Source: Deltaproteobacteria bacterium
GTDB lineage: Bacteria > Myxococcota > Myxococcia > Myxococcales > 40CM-4-68-19
DNA length: 64,000 nucleotides
NCBI GenBank assembly: GCA_025358085.1
Contig: JANYKT010000126.1
Span: forward strand, 1 to 64,000
Reading direction: 5' to 3'
Notes under the pieces: model-generated
Seen by the model: the letters and a program-made list of their open reading frames with translations, nothing else
Databases searched by the model: none
What the model was told of the DNA's origin: nothing
Program-made: the position numbers and the translations under genes
Shown: one piece after another, positions 7,914 to 16,471 of the stretch
How positions within the stretch are numbered: position 1 is the first letter of the stretch
How the letters are laid out: each line of letters starts with the position of its first letter

Positions 7914-8558
7914 GTGGACACAGCCCTCAATCTCCCCCTGCCCTTGTCCGAACCCCGAAGCAGCCCTGTACCTGCCAGCCCTGCCGATGAATTGGCATGG
8001 GCGCGCGCGGCAGCCAGCGGAGACCGCGCAGCCTTCAGCCGGCTGGTCGAAAAGCACAAAAATTCCGTCTTTGGGCTCTGCTACCGCCTGCTCGGGACCA
8101 CCGACGAATCGCGCGACGCCGCGCAAGAAGCCTTCGTGCGCGCGTTCACCGGCATCCGCGACTTCGACCCGCGCCAGCCCTTTGCCGCCTGGGTTCTGCG
8201 CATCGCGCGCAACCACTGCATCGACCTGCTTCGCCGCCGAAGGCCGACCTTGGCGCTGGCTGGTCAAGGCTCGCGCTCCGACGACGGCCCCGAGCCGGGC
8301 GTCGTCCAGGAGTTGCCCGACAACTTCGCGCAGAGCGGCGAGCAGGTCACGCAGGAGCGCGAGGCCCAGCGTGACCTCGACCGCGCCATCGCCGCGCTGC
8401 CCGAGCGCTACCGCGAGGTCATTGCTCTCTTCCATGTCCAGCACCGCAGCTACGCCGAGATCGCCGGGACGCTGGGCGTTCCCATGGGAACCGTGATGAC
8501 CTGGCTGCACCGCGCCCGCAAGGAACTCAAGGCGCAGCTCTCGGAGCACCTGTCATGA
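7914..8558 (+). CDS. ECF-type RNA polymerase sigma factor
   Basis: About 214 aa sigma-70 of the extracytoplasmic-function class. Region 2 shows FSRLVEKHKNSVFGLCYRLL, then DAAQEAFVRAF and FAAWVLRIARNHCIDLLRRR. A linker is followed by region 4 with LPERYREVIALFHVQ and the helix-turn-helix SYAEIAGTLGVPMGTVMTWL. The start is uncertain: GTG at 7914, TTG at 7944 or ATG at 7839 are all in frame. I favour 7914, since the longer form would overlap the SDR start. The stop overlaps the anti-sigma ATG (ATGA), the usual arrangement for a sigma/anti-sigma pair. Confidence 0.9.
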   Translation: MDTALNLPLPLSEPRSSPVPASPADELAWARAAASGDRAAFSRLVEKHKNSVFGLCYRLLGTTDESRDAAQEAFVRAFTGIRDFDPRQPFAAWVLRIARNHCIDLLRRRRPTLALAGQGSRSDDGPEPGVVQELPDNFAQSGEQVTQEREAQRDLDRAIAALPERYREVIALFHVQHRSYAEIAGTLGVPMGTVMTWLHRARKELKAQLSEHLS

Positions 8559-9064
8559 ACCACCTCGACGACAGCGCGCTGCAAAGCCTCGCCGACGGCA
8601 CGATGCGCGGCCCGCAGCGGTTTGCAGCCCACGAGCACTGCGACGCGTGCGCCGAATGCGCCGCCATTTTGGCCGGCTACGCCGCACTCACAACGAAGCT
8701 GTCGGCGCTGCACGATCCGGAGGTCCCTGCCGACTTCACCGCCACGGTGCTGGCCGCGGTGGACGCGCGGGAGCTGCAGCTCACCCAGCGGCGTCACACC
8801 TGGCTCGCCGCGTTCTCGGCTGTGTCTCTCGCGCTCTTCGCGGTGGTCGGCTGGATGCTGTCGGCCGCCCCCGCTGCTCACGTAGACGGGCTGGTCGAAG
8901 GCGTCACCGTGGTCCGGCATGTCTACGGCGCGCTGGTGCCGGTGTTCGGCGCCGCCCGGCTGCCGCTGGGCCTGGCCGCCTTCGCGCTCACCGCCGCCAT
9001 CCTGTTTGTGCTGCTGCGCACGCTGCGCGCCGGCCAGGGTGCCGACGCCCAGGCGCAATCATGA
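8555..9064 (+). CDS. Zinc-binding anti-sigma factor
   Basis: 169 aa membrane anti-sigma factor. The N-terminal cytoplasmic domain carries the ZAS motif HxxxCxxC in HEHCDACAEC (His30, Cys34, Cys37), which binds the cognate ECF sigma. Two membrane segments follow at about residues 89-110 (WLAAFSAVSLALFAVVGWML) and 139-160. It overlaps both neighbours by 4 nt, so sigma, anti-sigma and the downstream membrane protein should be made together. The periplasmic loop between the two helices is only about 28 residues, so signal input probably comes from a partner, likely the downstream protein. Confidence 0.88.
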   Translation: MNHLDDSALQSLADGTMRGPQRFAAHEHCDACAECAAILAGYAALTTKLSALHDPEVPADFTATVLAAVDARELQLTQRRHTWLAAFSAVSLALFAVVGWMLSAAPAAHVDGLVEGVTVVRHVYGALVPVFGAARLPLGLAAFALTAAILFVLLRTLRAGQGADAQAQS

Positions 9065-10650
9065 TCTTTGCCCTTCTGCTCGCGGTCGGCTCGGCTCATG
9101 GGGTGCTCTACGAGACCTTCCTGGAGCGGCTCCAGGCCCACGGCGCGCACGGGGCCCTGTCCAAAGCGTTTGCCGGTCTGGCCGACAGCATGGTCACCCT
9201 CGAGGTCAGCGGAGCCGACAAGGTCGACGCGGGTGACGAGCCGGACGAGCCGGACGAGCCGGATGAGCCGGACGACAGCGATCGCCTCGAGGTGATCGCG
9301 CCGCTCCCGCCCCTTCCTCCGATCCCTCCGATTGCGCCCATTCCTCCGATCCCGGCCGTCGCTCCGGTCCCTCCGCTGCGACCCGGTGCCTCCTCGGCCG
9401 AGCAGCGGGCGCATGAACAACTGGTCAGGGCCCACGACCGCGCGCAGGCCGCACGCGACCGGGCGCGAGCCGCGCTGGACGGGACCCAGGCGGACCGCGA
9501 CCGTGCCGCGGAGCACTCGTTGCGCCTGGAGTTCCACCGCGACGACGCCGCGCCGCTTCCCCGCTTCTCCGAGACGGCCAAGGGGGTTGGCACCGTCGAC
9601 CTGCTCCAACGCATCGCCCGTACCGCCGGCTGGTCGATGACGCTGGTCGGGTCCCCTCGCGAGACCGTGGATATCGACATCAAGGATCAGGACCCCCGCG
9701 AAGCGCTGCGACAGGTGCTCAAGCAAAGCTCTGCGATGGGCGTGCTCAAGCGCGACCGGCTGGTAGTGGTCGCCGCCCCTGACAAGAGCACCGCCGGCCT
9801 GCTGGTCGAGCAGACCTCGCGGCACGGCAAGAAACACGGCGCAAGCTCGAAGCGCGGCAGCGACAACAACGACCTGGTCCGTGTCTTCCAGGGCGACATC
9901 ACGGTGCCGAAGGGCACTGTGGTGCAAGGCGACGTGGTCTGTGTCGGCGGCTCCATCGAGCTTGAGCCGGGCAGCGTGGTGCAAGGTGACGCGGTCGCGG
10001 TGATGGTCAGCGTCACCGTGGACGAAGGCGCGCTGGTGCTGGGCCAGGGCGTGGCTGTGCTGGGAGAGTTGGACGTTCGGCGCGGCGCGCAGGTCATGGG
10101 CGAGCACGTTCAGGTCGGCTTCGGCCGCCTCTTTTCGCACTCGAAGCGGAGCCACTCATCTCTCTCGAGCCTGGGACCGTTCGGACTCTTTCCAACGCTG
10201 GCGCTGTTCGCGCTCACTTATCTGCTGGGGCTGCTGGGGCTGCGCATGTGGCCGGACCGCGTACGCATGGTGGGGCACACCATGTTCGAGTCGCCGGTGC
10301 GCAGCTTCTTCGTCGGCTTTCTCTGCTGGCTTTTGCTTTTGCCGCTGGTGGTTCTGCTCTGCATCTCCATCGTCGGCATCCTGCTGGTGCCGCTCCTGCC
10401 GGTCGTTCTCTTTCTTTCCATCGTCCTCGGCTTGAGCGCCTTCGCGCTGACCCTGGGCGAGTCGCTGCCGGCAGGTCCCGGACAGCGCTTCGTCCCTCCC
10501 GCCGCGCTGGGCATGGGCATGACGGTGCTGCTGGTGCTTGGGCTGGTGCCGTGGCTGGGCATTTCGCTGCTCGCGCTCCTTCAATTCTTCGCGCTCGGCT
10601 CGGCGATCGGCTCGCGGTTCGGACGGGCGCTGCCTCCGCACGTTCCTTAA
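9061..10650 (+). CDS. STN / bactofilin-like membrane protein in ECF operon
   Basis: 529 aa multi-domain membrane protein. Residues 1-14 look like a short signal sequence. Then come an acidic Glu-Pro-Asp repeat (59-72), a Pro/Ile-rich stretch (80-108) and a charged helical linker (112-155). Residues 176-240 look like an STN domain (VDLLQRIARTAG, DIDIKDQDPREALRQVL), as at the start of secretins and TonB-dependent transducers. Residues 275-352 form a beta-helix of bactofilin type (GDITVPKGTVVQGDVVCVGG). The C-terminus from 374 has about five membrane helices. Its ATG overlaps the anti-sigma stop by 4 nt. In FecA-type systems an STN domain signals to the anti-sigma factor, so I infer a sensing or output role. 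No experimental family assignment is known to me. Confidence 0.75.
   Translation: MIFALLLAVGSAHGVLYETFLERLQAHGAHGALSKAFAGLADSMVTLEVSGADKVDAGDEPDEPDEPDEPDDSDRLEVIAPLPPLPPIPPIAPIPPIPAVAPVPPLRPGASSAEQRAHEQLVRAHDRAQAARDRARAALDGTQADRDRAAEHSLRLEFHRDDAAPLPRFSETAKGVGTVDLLQRIARTAGWSMTLVGSPRETVDIDIKDQDPREALRQVLKQSSAMGVLKRDRLVVVAAPDKSTAGLLVEQTSRHGKKHGASSKRGSDNNDLVRVFQGDITVPKGTVVQGDVVCVGGSIELEPGSVVQGDAVAVMVSVTVDEGALVLGQGVAVLGELDVRRGAQVMGEHVQVGFGRLFSHSKRSHSSLSSLGPFGLFPTLALFALTYLLGLLGLRMWPDRVRMVGHTMFESPVRSFFVGFLCWLLLLPLVVLLCISIVGILLVPLLPVVLFLSIVLGLSAFALTLGESLPAGPGQRFVPPAALGMGMTVLLVLGLVPWLGISLLALLQFFALGSAIGSRFGRALPPHVP
9235..9270 (+). repeat. In-frame 9-bp tandem repeat (4 copies)
   Basis: Four copies of GACGAGCCG (the fourth has GAT) encode Asp-Glu-Pro repeats in the STN/bactofilin-like protein, followed by a half copy. 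Copy number could vary between strains without changing frame. Confidence 0.85.
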
Positions 10651-10692
10651 GTTTCTGGAGGCCGTGCGTCGTTCGACCTAGAGTGGCTTTCT

Positions 10693-11736
10693 GTGCGACT
10701 TTCATCTTTGACAGCTGCCGGCAAAGCAGCGGGCCTGGCAGCCGGCCTGGCCGCGACCACCATCGCAGGCTGCCGTCCCCGCGGCCGGACGCAGCCCGCG
10801 CCGCTTTCCCCTGCGCCCACGCCTACGCCCGCCCTCCAGCCTGGGGCACAGCGAAGCGACTCGTCATGCACCGCGCCCTTCGAGGGCAACGGAGCCCGCG
10901 TGCAGCTGCGGCCAGCGAGCGGCACGCTGCGCATCGGCGCACTCGCCGGGCTCAAGAACGCCGACGAGGACAACCTCACGCATCTGCGCGCGCTCATGGC
11001 CGAGCTCAAACGCCGAGGCGCCGAAGTGCTCATCGCGGACGGCGATCTGGGAGACAACTCCGACGAGCAGGAGACGCTGCTGGGCGTCCTCGCCGAAACT
11101 GGCTTGCCCATACTGGTGGCTGCCGGCAACCGTGAAGTCCGATCCGAACTCGACGCCGCCGAGGACGAGCTCCGCAAGAAAGGCGCGCGCCTCGCTGACC
11201 TTTCGCACACGCGCGTGGTCGACCTGGGCGACGCGCTGGTGGTGGGCCTGCCCGGCGGCTTCGAGCGCCGTCAATTGCGCGCCGACGGCGCCTGCCTCTA
11301 CGTGCAAAAAGACCTCGACGCGCTGGGCGCTTTCCTTGACCACTTGCCCGCCTTGGCGCCACCCGCGCTGCTGGTCGCTGCGGTCCCTCCACGCGGACAT
11401 GATGCGCGCGCGCTCGACGCCAGCGAAGGCCAGAACCTGGGCGACCCGCGCCTCGCCGCACTCATCCGCCGCGTGCCCTTCGGCGTCTTCGGGCAGGTCT
11501 GGGAAGCCGGTGGCCGGGCCATCGATCTCGCCGGCCAGCCGGTGGGTCCCGCGACCGAGGCGGACCGGCTCTACCTGAACCCGGGCGCCGCCGATCTGAC
11601 ACCCTGGCCGATGGCGGACGGCAGCACCGCGCAGGGCCTCGCCGCGCTCATCACCATCCATGGCCGCAAGGCCGCCTACGAGGTGGTTGTGGCCAAGGTC
11701 CCCGCGCCCGGGAAGTCAATGGAGCAAATCCGATGA
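10693..11736 (+). CDS. Metallophosphoesterase-like lipoprotein, degenerate
   Basis: 347 aa with a signal peptide and lipobox (Ile-Ala-Gly-Cys27) followed by a Pro-rich tether. The body looks like the calcineurin-type phosphoesterase fold: IADGDLGDN matches the GDxxD block and AAGNREV the GN(H/D) block. The first D-x-H motif is not visible, the GNH His is Arg, and the C-terminal GHTH block reads FGQVWEAGG. Activity is therefore doubtful. The start is a GTG just before the signal sequence. The stop overlaps the ATG of the next gene, so the two are coupled. It follows the ECF operon by 42 nt. Confidence 0.65.
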   Translation: MRLSSLTAAGKAAGLAAGLAATTIAGCRPRGRTQPAPLSPAPTPTPALQPGAQRSDSSCTAPFEGNGARVQLRPASGTLRIGALAGLKNADEDNLTHLRALMAELKRRGAEVLIADGDLGDNSDEQETLLGVLAETGLPILVAAGNREVRSELDAAEDELRKKGARLADLSHTRVVDLGDALVVGLPGGFERRQLRADGACLYVQKDLDALGAFLDHLPALAPPALLVAAVPPRGHDARALDASEGQNLGDPRLAALIRRVPFGVFGQVWEAGGRAIDLAGQPVGPATEADRLYLNPGAADLTPWPMADGSTAQGLAALITIHGRKAAYEVVVAKVPAPGKSMEQIR

Positions 11737-12524
11737 GCAGAAAGCTGGGGGACATCCTGATCGCGCAGGGCGTGATCGACCAGGACAAGCTCGCGGCCGC
11801 CCTCTCGGATCAGAGCGCATTCGGCGGCAAGCTCGGGCGCACGCTGGTCGATCTCGGCTACATCACTGAGGACGAGCTGATGCGCGCGGTCAGCGAACAG
11901 CTCGGGCTCGACATGATCGACCTGGACACCGCCGAGATCGATGTCGAGGCCCTCTCCTGCCTGGCCGTGGACGCGTGCGAGAGGTACGGCGTCTTTCCGG
12001 TGCGCGTCGATCAGCAGCAGCGCGTGCTCTGGGTCGCCACCGCCGAGCCCGACCGCGCCATGCTGCAGGAGGTGGCGCAGATCGCGCAGTACACGCTCGA
12101 GCCGGTGCTCTCGCCCATGAGCGCCATCGACCGCGCCGTGCGCCAGTACTACTTCGGCGAGAAGCATGGGCCCAAGGCCCGCCGCGGAGACGCGCTCACC
12201 TCCATCCCGAGCGACATCCCGCTCGCCGCGCCGGCGGCGCGCTCGGTGGCAAACCCGTCTGCCGACGACTTCGTGCCTGAAGCGGTGCCAGACGGGACGG
12301 CGGAGCCGGTGGCAGAGGCCGAAATCGAATCGTCGGAGGAGGTCCAGGGAGTCACGGCTCCCGCCCCCGCCGCGGGCGACCCGGTCGATGAACTGCGCAC
12401 TCTGCTCCTGCGAATTGAAAAAGCCGTCGCCGGGCAGGGCCGCGCCTTTCGCGCCCTGGTCGAGCTCCTGCAGGAGAAGGGCGTCGTCCGGCGCGGCGAG
12501 CTGGGCCGCCGCACCAAGCGCTAG
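11733..12524 (+). CDS. MshEN (GspE/PilB N-terminal-like) domain protein
   Basis: 263 aa protein. Residues 1-140 match the N-terminal domain of type II secretion / type IV pilus ATPases (LGDILIAQGVIDQDKLAAAL, then KLGRTLVDLGYITEDEL), which in MshE-type proteins can bind cyclic-di-GMP. No ATPase domain follows. Instead there is an acidic, Ala/Pro-rich linker (165-225) and a helical tail. Stand-alone MshEN proteins are frequent in myxobacteria and may act as second-messenger adaptors; that role is inference. It is coupled to the upstream lipoprotein. Its stop TAG and that of the convergent gene share the palindrome CTAG at 12521-12524. Confidence 0.75.
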   Translation: MSRKLGDILIAQGVIDQDKLAAALSDQSAFGGKLGRTLVDLGYITEDELMRAVSEQLGLDMIDLDTAEIDVEALSCLAVDACERYGVFPVRVDQQQRVLWVATAEPDRAMLQEVAQIAQYTLEPVLSPMSAIDRAVRQYYFGEKHGPKARRGDALTSIPSDIPLAAPAARSVANPSADDFVPEAVPDGTAEPVAEAEIESSEEVQGVTAPAPAAGDPVDELRTLLLRIEKAVAGQGRAFRALVELLQEKGVVRRGELGRRTKR

Positions 12525-14710
12525 ACGAAGCTCATGCCATCGTGCCCCGGGCCCTGGCCCGAGAGGATGGCTTCAGTCGCGCTTTGGCGTTGCTCGGTCA
12601 ACTCGCTGACGAGCTCCAGGATCTGCGGATGGGTGAGCACCAGCTCCTGAAAGCTTTCGCGCGGCAGTTTCAGGAGGATGGAGTTGCCGGACGAGGTGAC
12701 GGTTGCGGTGGCGGGCTTGCGCGTGAGCAGCGACATCTCGCCGAAGATCTCGCCTTCCTTGAGACGGGCCAACTCGACAGGCTGGCCGGTCTTCTTCGCC
12801 GCGACCCTGACCAGTCCATGCAGCACGACGTAGAGCCCGTCCGAGTTCTTGCCCTGGGTGATCAAGACCTCGCCGGCCGCCGCTTGCCGCATCTTGAACT
12901 TCTCGACGATGGCCTTGCGCTCGCCCGGATCGAAGTCCTTGAAGAGCGGCGAAATGGCCATGACGTTGTTGAGCAGGCGCTGCCGATAAAAATTTTTCAG
13001 CGAGTTGATCACTGCCGGGTGGTGCTGCGCCAACTCGCGCAGGACCACGTCGGTGACCTCGAGGATCTCAGTGTCCTCCTCGGCGACGACGTTGGCGGTG
13101 CGCGGCGCGCCGGAGAGCAGCGCCATCTCGCCGAAGAACGCGCCCTCGCCCAGGTGCGCGAGCGTCAGCTCTCCGCCATCGGGCTGCAATTTGTAGATGC
13201 GGACCTTGCCCTCGACGATGACGAAGAAGCTGCGACCCGGGTCCCCCTCGCGGATGATCAGCTGGCCGGGAACATGCCGATGGTAGGAGAGCTTGTTCAC
13301 CAGCTCGACGAACGCGTCTTGCGTGAGGTCGTCGAAGAGCGGCACCTTCTTCGGCGGCGCGCGCTTCACGGCCGGCATGGCGACGGGCGAGATGGCACCG
13401 AAAGCGGCGTCGAGGTCGGCCTCGTCGGGCGTGGTGCGCGCACCGGTGATGGGCCGCTCTACAAGCTCCTCATCGCTGACGATGGAGAGCAGCTCGATCT
13501 CCTCTTCCGAGTTTGATCCGAGCAAGTCAGCGATAGGCCGCGCGGGGCCCGGAGGCGGCCTGGCTGGACGGGTCGAAGGCGGCGGAGGGCGCGACGGCAG
13601 CACGTCATCGAGGCTGATCTCTTCGGAGACCTGCCCGCGAGGCGCGGCCGCGGTGGGCTTCGCTGCGGGCCTTTGCGGCGCGGATCGCGGCGCGGGCGCC
13701 GACACTGCGGCGGGCGAGATTTCGTCATCCTCGGCAGGCGCGACCAGATCCTCGCCGGGCGAGAGGATGGCGTCCTCCGGCAGCGCTTCGAATTCCGGCT
13801 CGAGCTCGATTTCTTCCAGCGGGGGCGGCTTCGGACGAGCGCCCGGCGGCGGCCCCGCCGGGGGTGCAGCGGGTCGTCCAGTGCGGGCGACGGCTCCCGG
13901 TGGCCTTCCAGCAGGCGGTGCCGCGGCCGGCGCCCGGGCATCGCCCTGTGTGGAGGCAGCGACTCTGGCTGCGCCCTGCGCAACAAAGGCGCGAGCGGTG
14001 CGCGGGGCCGCAGGCGGCTTCACCTCTGGGTCCATCAGGGTGAGGTCCAGCTCCTCCTCTGCGCCGGGATTGAAGGTCGGACGCACCGTCTTCGGCGGCG
14101 CCGAAGGCGTTGCCTTCGCCCCCTGGAATCCGCGCTGCGGCAGGGCCGGACCGGGCGGCGGGCCCTTGCGCGGCGCCGCGGGCTTGCCGTCGTCGAGTTC
14201 GAGAGGCTCGTCATCCGATCCATCGGCCGGAGGCTCGTGCTCGTCGCCCCCGAGGCCCTCTGCCACGGCGCTGGCCAACTTCCTGGCCTCGTCCAGCTCC
14301 AGCGCGCTGGTGGCGCGCGCGCCCGCCCCGATGGCGCGCGGCGGCGCCTTGAGCCCCGCACCCTCGAGCGTCGGCTTGGCAAAGCGGCGGGTATTCATCT
14401 CGGACAATTGCTTTTGCGCGGCCTCGTTCTTCGGTTCGATCTCGAGGATGACCTTGATCGCACCGATGGCCTTGATCAGCTGCCCTTCATCGGCGAACGA
14501 TTTGGCGGCGACCTCGTAGGCACCGACCGCCTTCTGCACCTGCTCCAAGCGGCGCCAGGTGTCACCGAGCTTGAGCCGGTGAGCCATGTCCCTGGGCTCG
14601 ATCCGCACGAGCTGCTCGAGAACTTCTGCCGCCTTTTCCCACCTCGACTTCTTGAGAAATTCAGCGACCTGATCCTTGAGCTTGCGGGTGTCGGCGGCGT
14701 CCTTGGACAT
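12521..14710 (-). CDS. TPR protein with two cyclic-nucleotide-binding domains
   Basis: 729 aa. Residues 1-110 are TPR-like helices (FLKKSRWEKAAEVLEQLVRI). Residues 120-450 are a long low-complexity linker rich in Pro, Ala, Asp and Glu. Two CNB domains follow at about 458-575 and 588-700. The first keeps a phosphate-binding cassette FFGEMALLSGAPRTANV with its Arg. The second reads FGEMSLLTRKPATATV, where the Arg is replaced, so it probably does not bind cNMP. No DNA-binding or membrane domain is seen, so it is likely a scaffold or adaptor. It lies 12 nt after the HEAT lipoprotein at the end of the trpS-scp operon. Confidence 0.85.
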   Translation of the reverse strand: MSKDAADTRKLKDQVAEFLKKSRWEKAAEVLEQLVRIEPRDMAHRLKLGDTWRRLEQVQKAVGAYEVAAKSFADEGQLIKAIGAIKVILEIEPKNEAAQKQLSEMNTRRFAKPTLEGAGLKAPPRAIGAGARATSALELDEARKLASAVAEGLGGDEHEPPADGSDDEPLELDDGKPAAPRKGPPPGPALPQRGFQGAKATPSAPPKTVRPTFNPGAEEELDLTLMDPEVKPPAAPRTARAFVAQGAARVAASTQGDARAPAAAPPAGRPPGAVARTGRPAAPPAGPPPGARPKPPPLEEIELEPEFEALPEDAILSPGEDLVAPAEDDEISPAAVSAPAPRSAPQRPAAKPTAAAPRGQVSEEISLDDVLPSRPPPPSTRPARPPPGPARPIADLLGSNSEEEIELLSIVSDEELVERPITGARTTPDEADLDAAFGAISPVAMPAVKRAPPKKVPLFDDLTQDAFVELVNKLSYHRHVPGQLIIREGDPGRSFFVIVEGKVRIYKLQPDGGELTLAHLGEGAFFGEMALLSGAPRTANVVAEEDTEILEVTDVVLRELAQHHPAVINSLKNFYRQRLLNNVMAISPLFKDFDPGERKAIVEKFKMRQAAAGEVLITQGKNSDGLYVVLHGLVRVAAKKTGQPVELARLKEGEIFGEMSLLTRKPATATVTSSGNSILLKLPRESFQELVLTHPQILELVSELTEQRQSATEAILSGQGPGHDGMSFV

Positions 14711-14722
14711 GGGTCGGCCTTT

Positions 14723-16471
14723 CTATCCTTTCTTCGGCCGCGCTGTCTCGTTTGCGCTGCCGCAGGCAACGCGGACCCGCCGCTCGGGATCGCTTCCCAG
14801 CGCGCGACGCGTGGCCTCGGAGCCGGCGTCGTGCCGGGCCGTCAAGGCTGCGCAAGCGGCGGCGCGCTCGTGACCATCGTCGCTCCAGAGGGCAGCGCGC
14901 AGCGCGGTCAGGTCGGGGGCAAGCGACGGCGGTGTTGCCGCGGTCTCCTCGCCTCGAGCGGCTGCGGCGATCAGGCGATCGGGATCGGCCGCGAGCTCCT
15001 GCGCCTCGGACTCCGCTCGTGGAGCGTGCAGGGCGCGCGCCGCCTGCAGCGCCGCGATCAACAGCGCGCGCCGTCCAGCTTCTACGTCCGCCCCCCCGCG
15101 CAGCAGCGACGCCAGCTGATCCTGCGCGGACGTCTTGCTGTCAGCGACCACCTGGCGCTGTGCGATCTTCGCCATCAGCTTGTCGTATTTTTCGCGAGCG
15201 GGTTCTTTGGCCCGCGCCGCCTGCGCCGACACCTCCGCCGTGGCGTCGTCGTCCTCAGCGCGGGTCTGCGCGTGCTTGCGCTCGTCCTCGAGGGCGAACC
15301 GCTCGCGCCGGACCAGCGCCACCAGCGCCGGTCCGGCGCCGTTGACCCGCAACAACTCCGCCGCCCGGCAGGCCCGGGGGTCGGGCTCGGCAGCCCTCAG
15401 CAAGGTCGACAACAGCGCGGCCGCCCCCGGCGCTGGACCGCGCGCGACCAGCAGCGCCTCGAGCGCGGCGGAGAGCGCAGCTGCGCGTGTTCCGGAGAGT
15501 GCGACTGCGCTCTTGCTGCCAGCGCGCACGAGCGCGTCGAGCCTCTGCAAGAGCCTGGTCGCCGGGCAGTCGCGCGCGAGCAGCGCGGCCGCCTTCGGGC
15601 GCAATGCGTGGAGGGCAGCCTCGCAGTCCGGGCCGAGCGCACGCGCCGCCGCCTCCGCCTCATCCGAGTCGCGCGCCGCGACCTGCGCCAGAGCTCCGCG
15701 ATAAGGCTCGACCTGCCCCAGCGCGCGCAGTCCTTCGGCCGCCGCGCCCGCGACCTCGCCCTGTTCCGTCAACAGCTCCGAGAGCTGCGGCGCTGCCGCC
15801 TGCGCGTCCGCCTCGCCCAGCGCCTCGGCTGCGGCCGCCACCACCGTGCCGTCTCGATCGGTAAGGAGCGGCAGCAAAGCCGCCACATCCTGGTCACGTC
15901 CAAGGCGTCCGAGCTGCGCGATGCCCCGAGCCCGCTGCGCCCCGCCCTGCGCCGCCAGCAGCTTCTGCGCTGTGACCCGCAGGGCCGTCTCCTCGCGCGC
16001 GAGCGTCTGCTGCAAAGAAGTTCCGCAGCGGCTCAACGCCTCGGCCAGCACCGCGCGCACCCGAGCATCGCTGCGCGCGAAGGCGAGCCTCAAGTACGCA
16101 CCGCCGCGCTCACTGCAGTGCGCGCCGAACGCCTGCGCCGCCGCGATCCGCACCGCATCGTCGGGATCGCGCAACAGGCCACCAGCCGCGTCGAGCGTGT
16201 CATCGCGCAGGACCGTCAAGAGCGCGCTCGCGGCCGCGGCGCGCACCTTACCGGATCCGTCGTGCGCGGCGATCACCAGCAAAGCCCACGCTTCATCGTC
16301 CGCAGGCGCGGCCACCCGGGCGAGTTCGACCACCGCCTCCGCGCGGTCCCTTGGCGACGCCGCCGACAGCCGCTGCGATGCGTTCGCGCGTTCGCGGGAT
16401 TGACCACAAGCCGCGAAGGCCGCGATCGCGACCGCGCAGACCAGCAGCCGCGGCGCACCCCGCCGCATCAT
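14723..16471 (-). CDS. HEAT-repeat lipoprotein
   Basis: 582 aa exported lipoprotein (lipobox Ala-Phe-Ala-Ala-Cys22) made almost wholly of HEAT-like helical repeats. Examples are the units around VRAAAASALLTVLRDD, VRIAAAQAFGAHC and VVAAAAEALGEADA. HEAT solenoids usually bind protein partners; none is suggested by sequence. The gene starts with ATGATG; the first ATG overlaps the rluB stop (ATGA). The attachment of a periplasmic solenoid to the scpAB-rluB operon looks like operon accretion rather than shared function. Confidence 0.82.
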   Translation of the reverse strand: MMRRGAPRLLVCAVAIAAFAACGQSRERANASQRLSAASPRDRAEAVVELARVAAPADDEAWALLVIAAHDGSGKVRAAAASALLTVLRDDTLDAAGGLLRDPDDAVRIAAAQAFGAHCSERGGAYLRLAFARSDARVRAVLAEALSRCGTSLQQTLAREETALRVTAQKLLAAQGGAQRARGIAQLGRLGRDQDVAALLPLLTDRDGTVVAAAAEALGEADAQAAAPQLSELLTEQGEVAGAAAEGLRALGQVEPYRGALAQVAARDSDEAEAAARALGPDCEAALHALRPKAAALLARDCPATRLLQRLDALVRAGSKSAVALSGTRAAALSAALEALLVARGPAPGAAALLSTLLRAAEPDPRACRAAELLRVNGAGPALVALVRRERFALEDERKHAQTRAEDDDATAEVSAQAARAKEPAREKYDKLMAKIAQRQVVADSKTSAQDQLASLLRGGADVEAGRRALLIAALQAARALHAPRAESEAQELAADPDRLIAAAARGEETAATPPSLAPDLTALRAALWSDDGHERAAACAALTARHDAGSEATRRALGSDPERRVRVACGSANETARPKKG

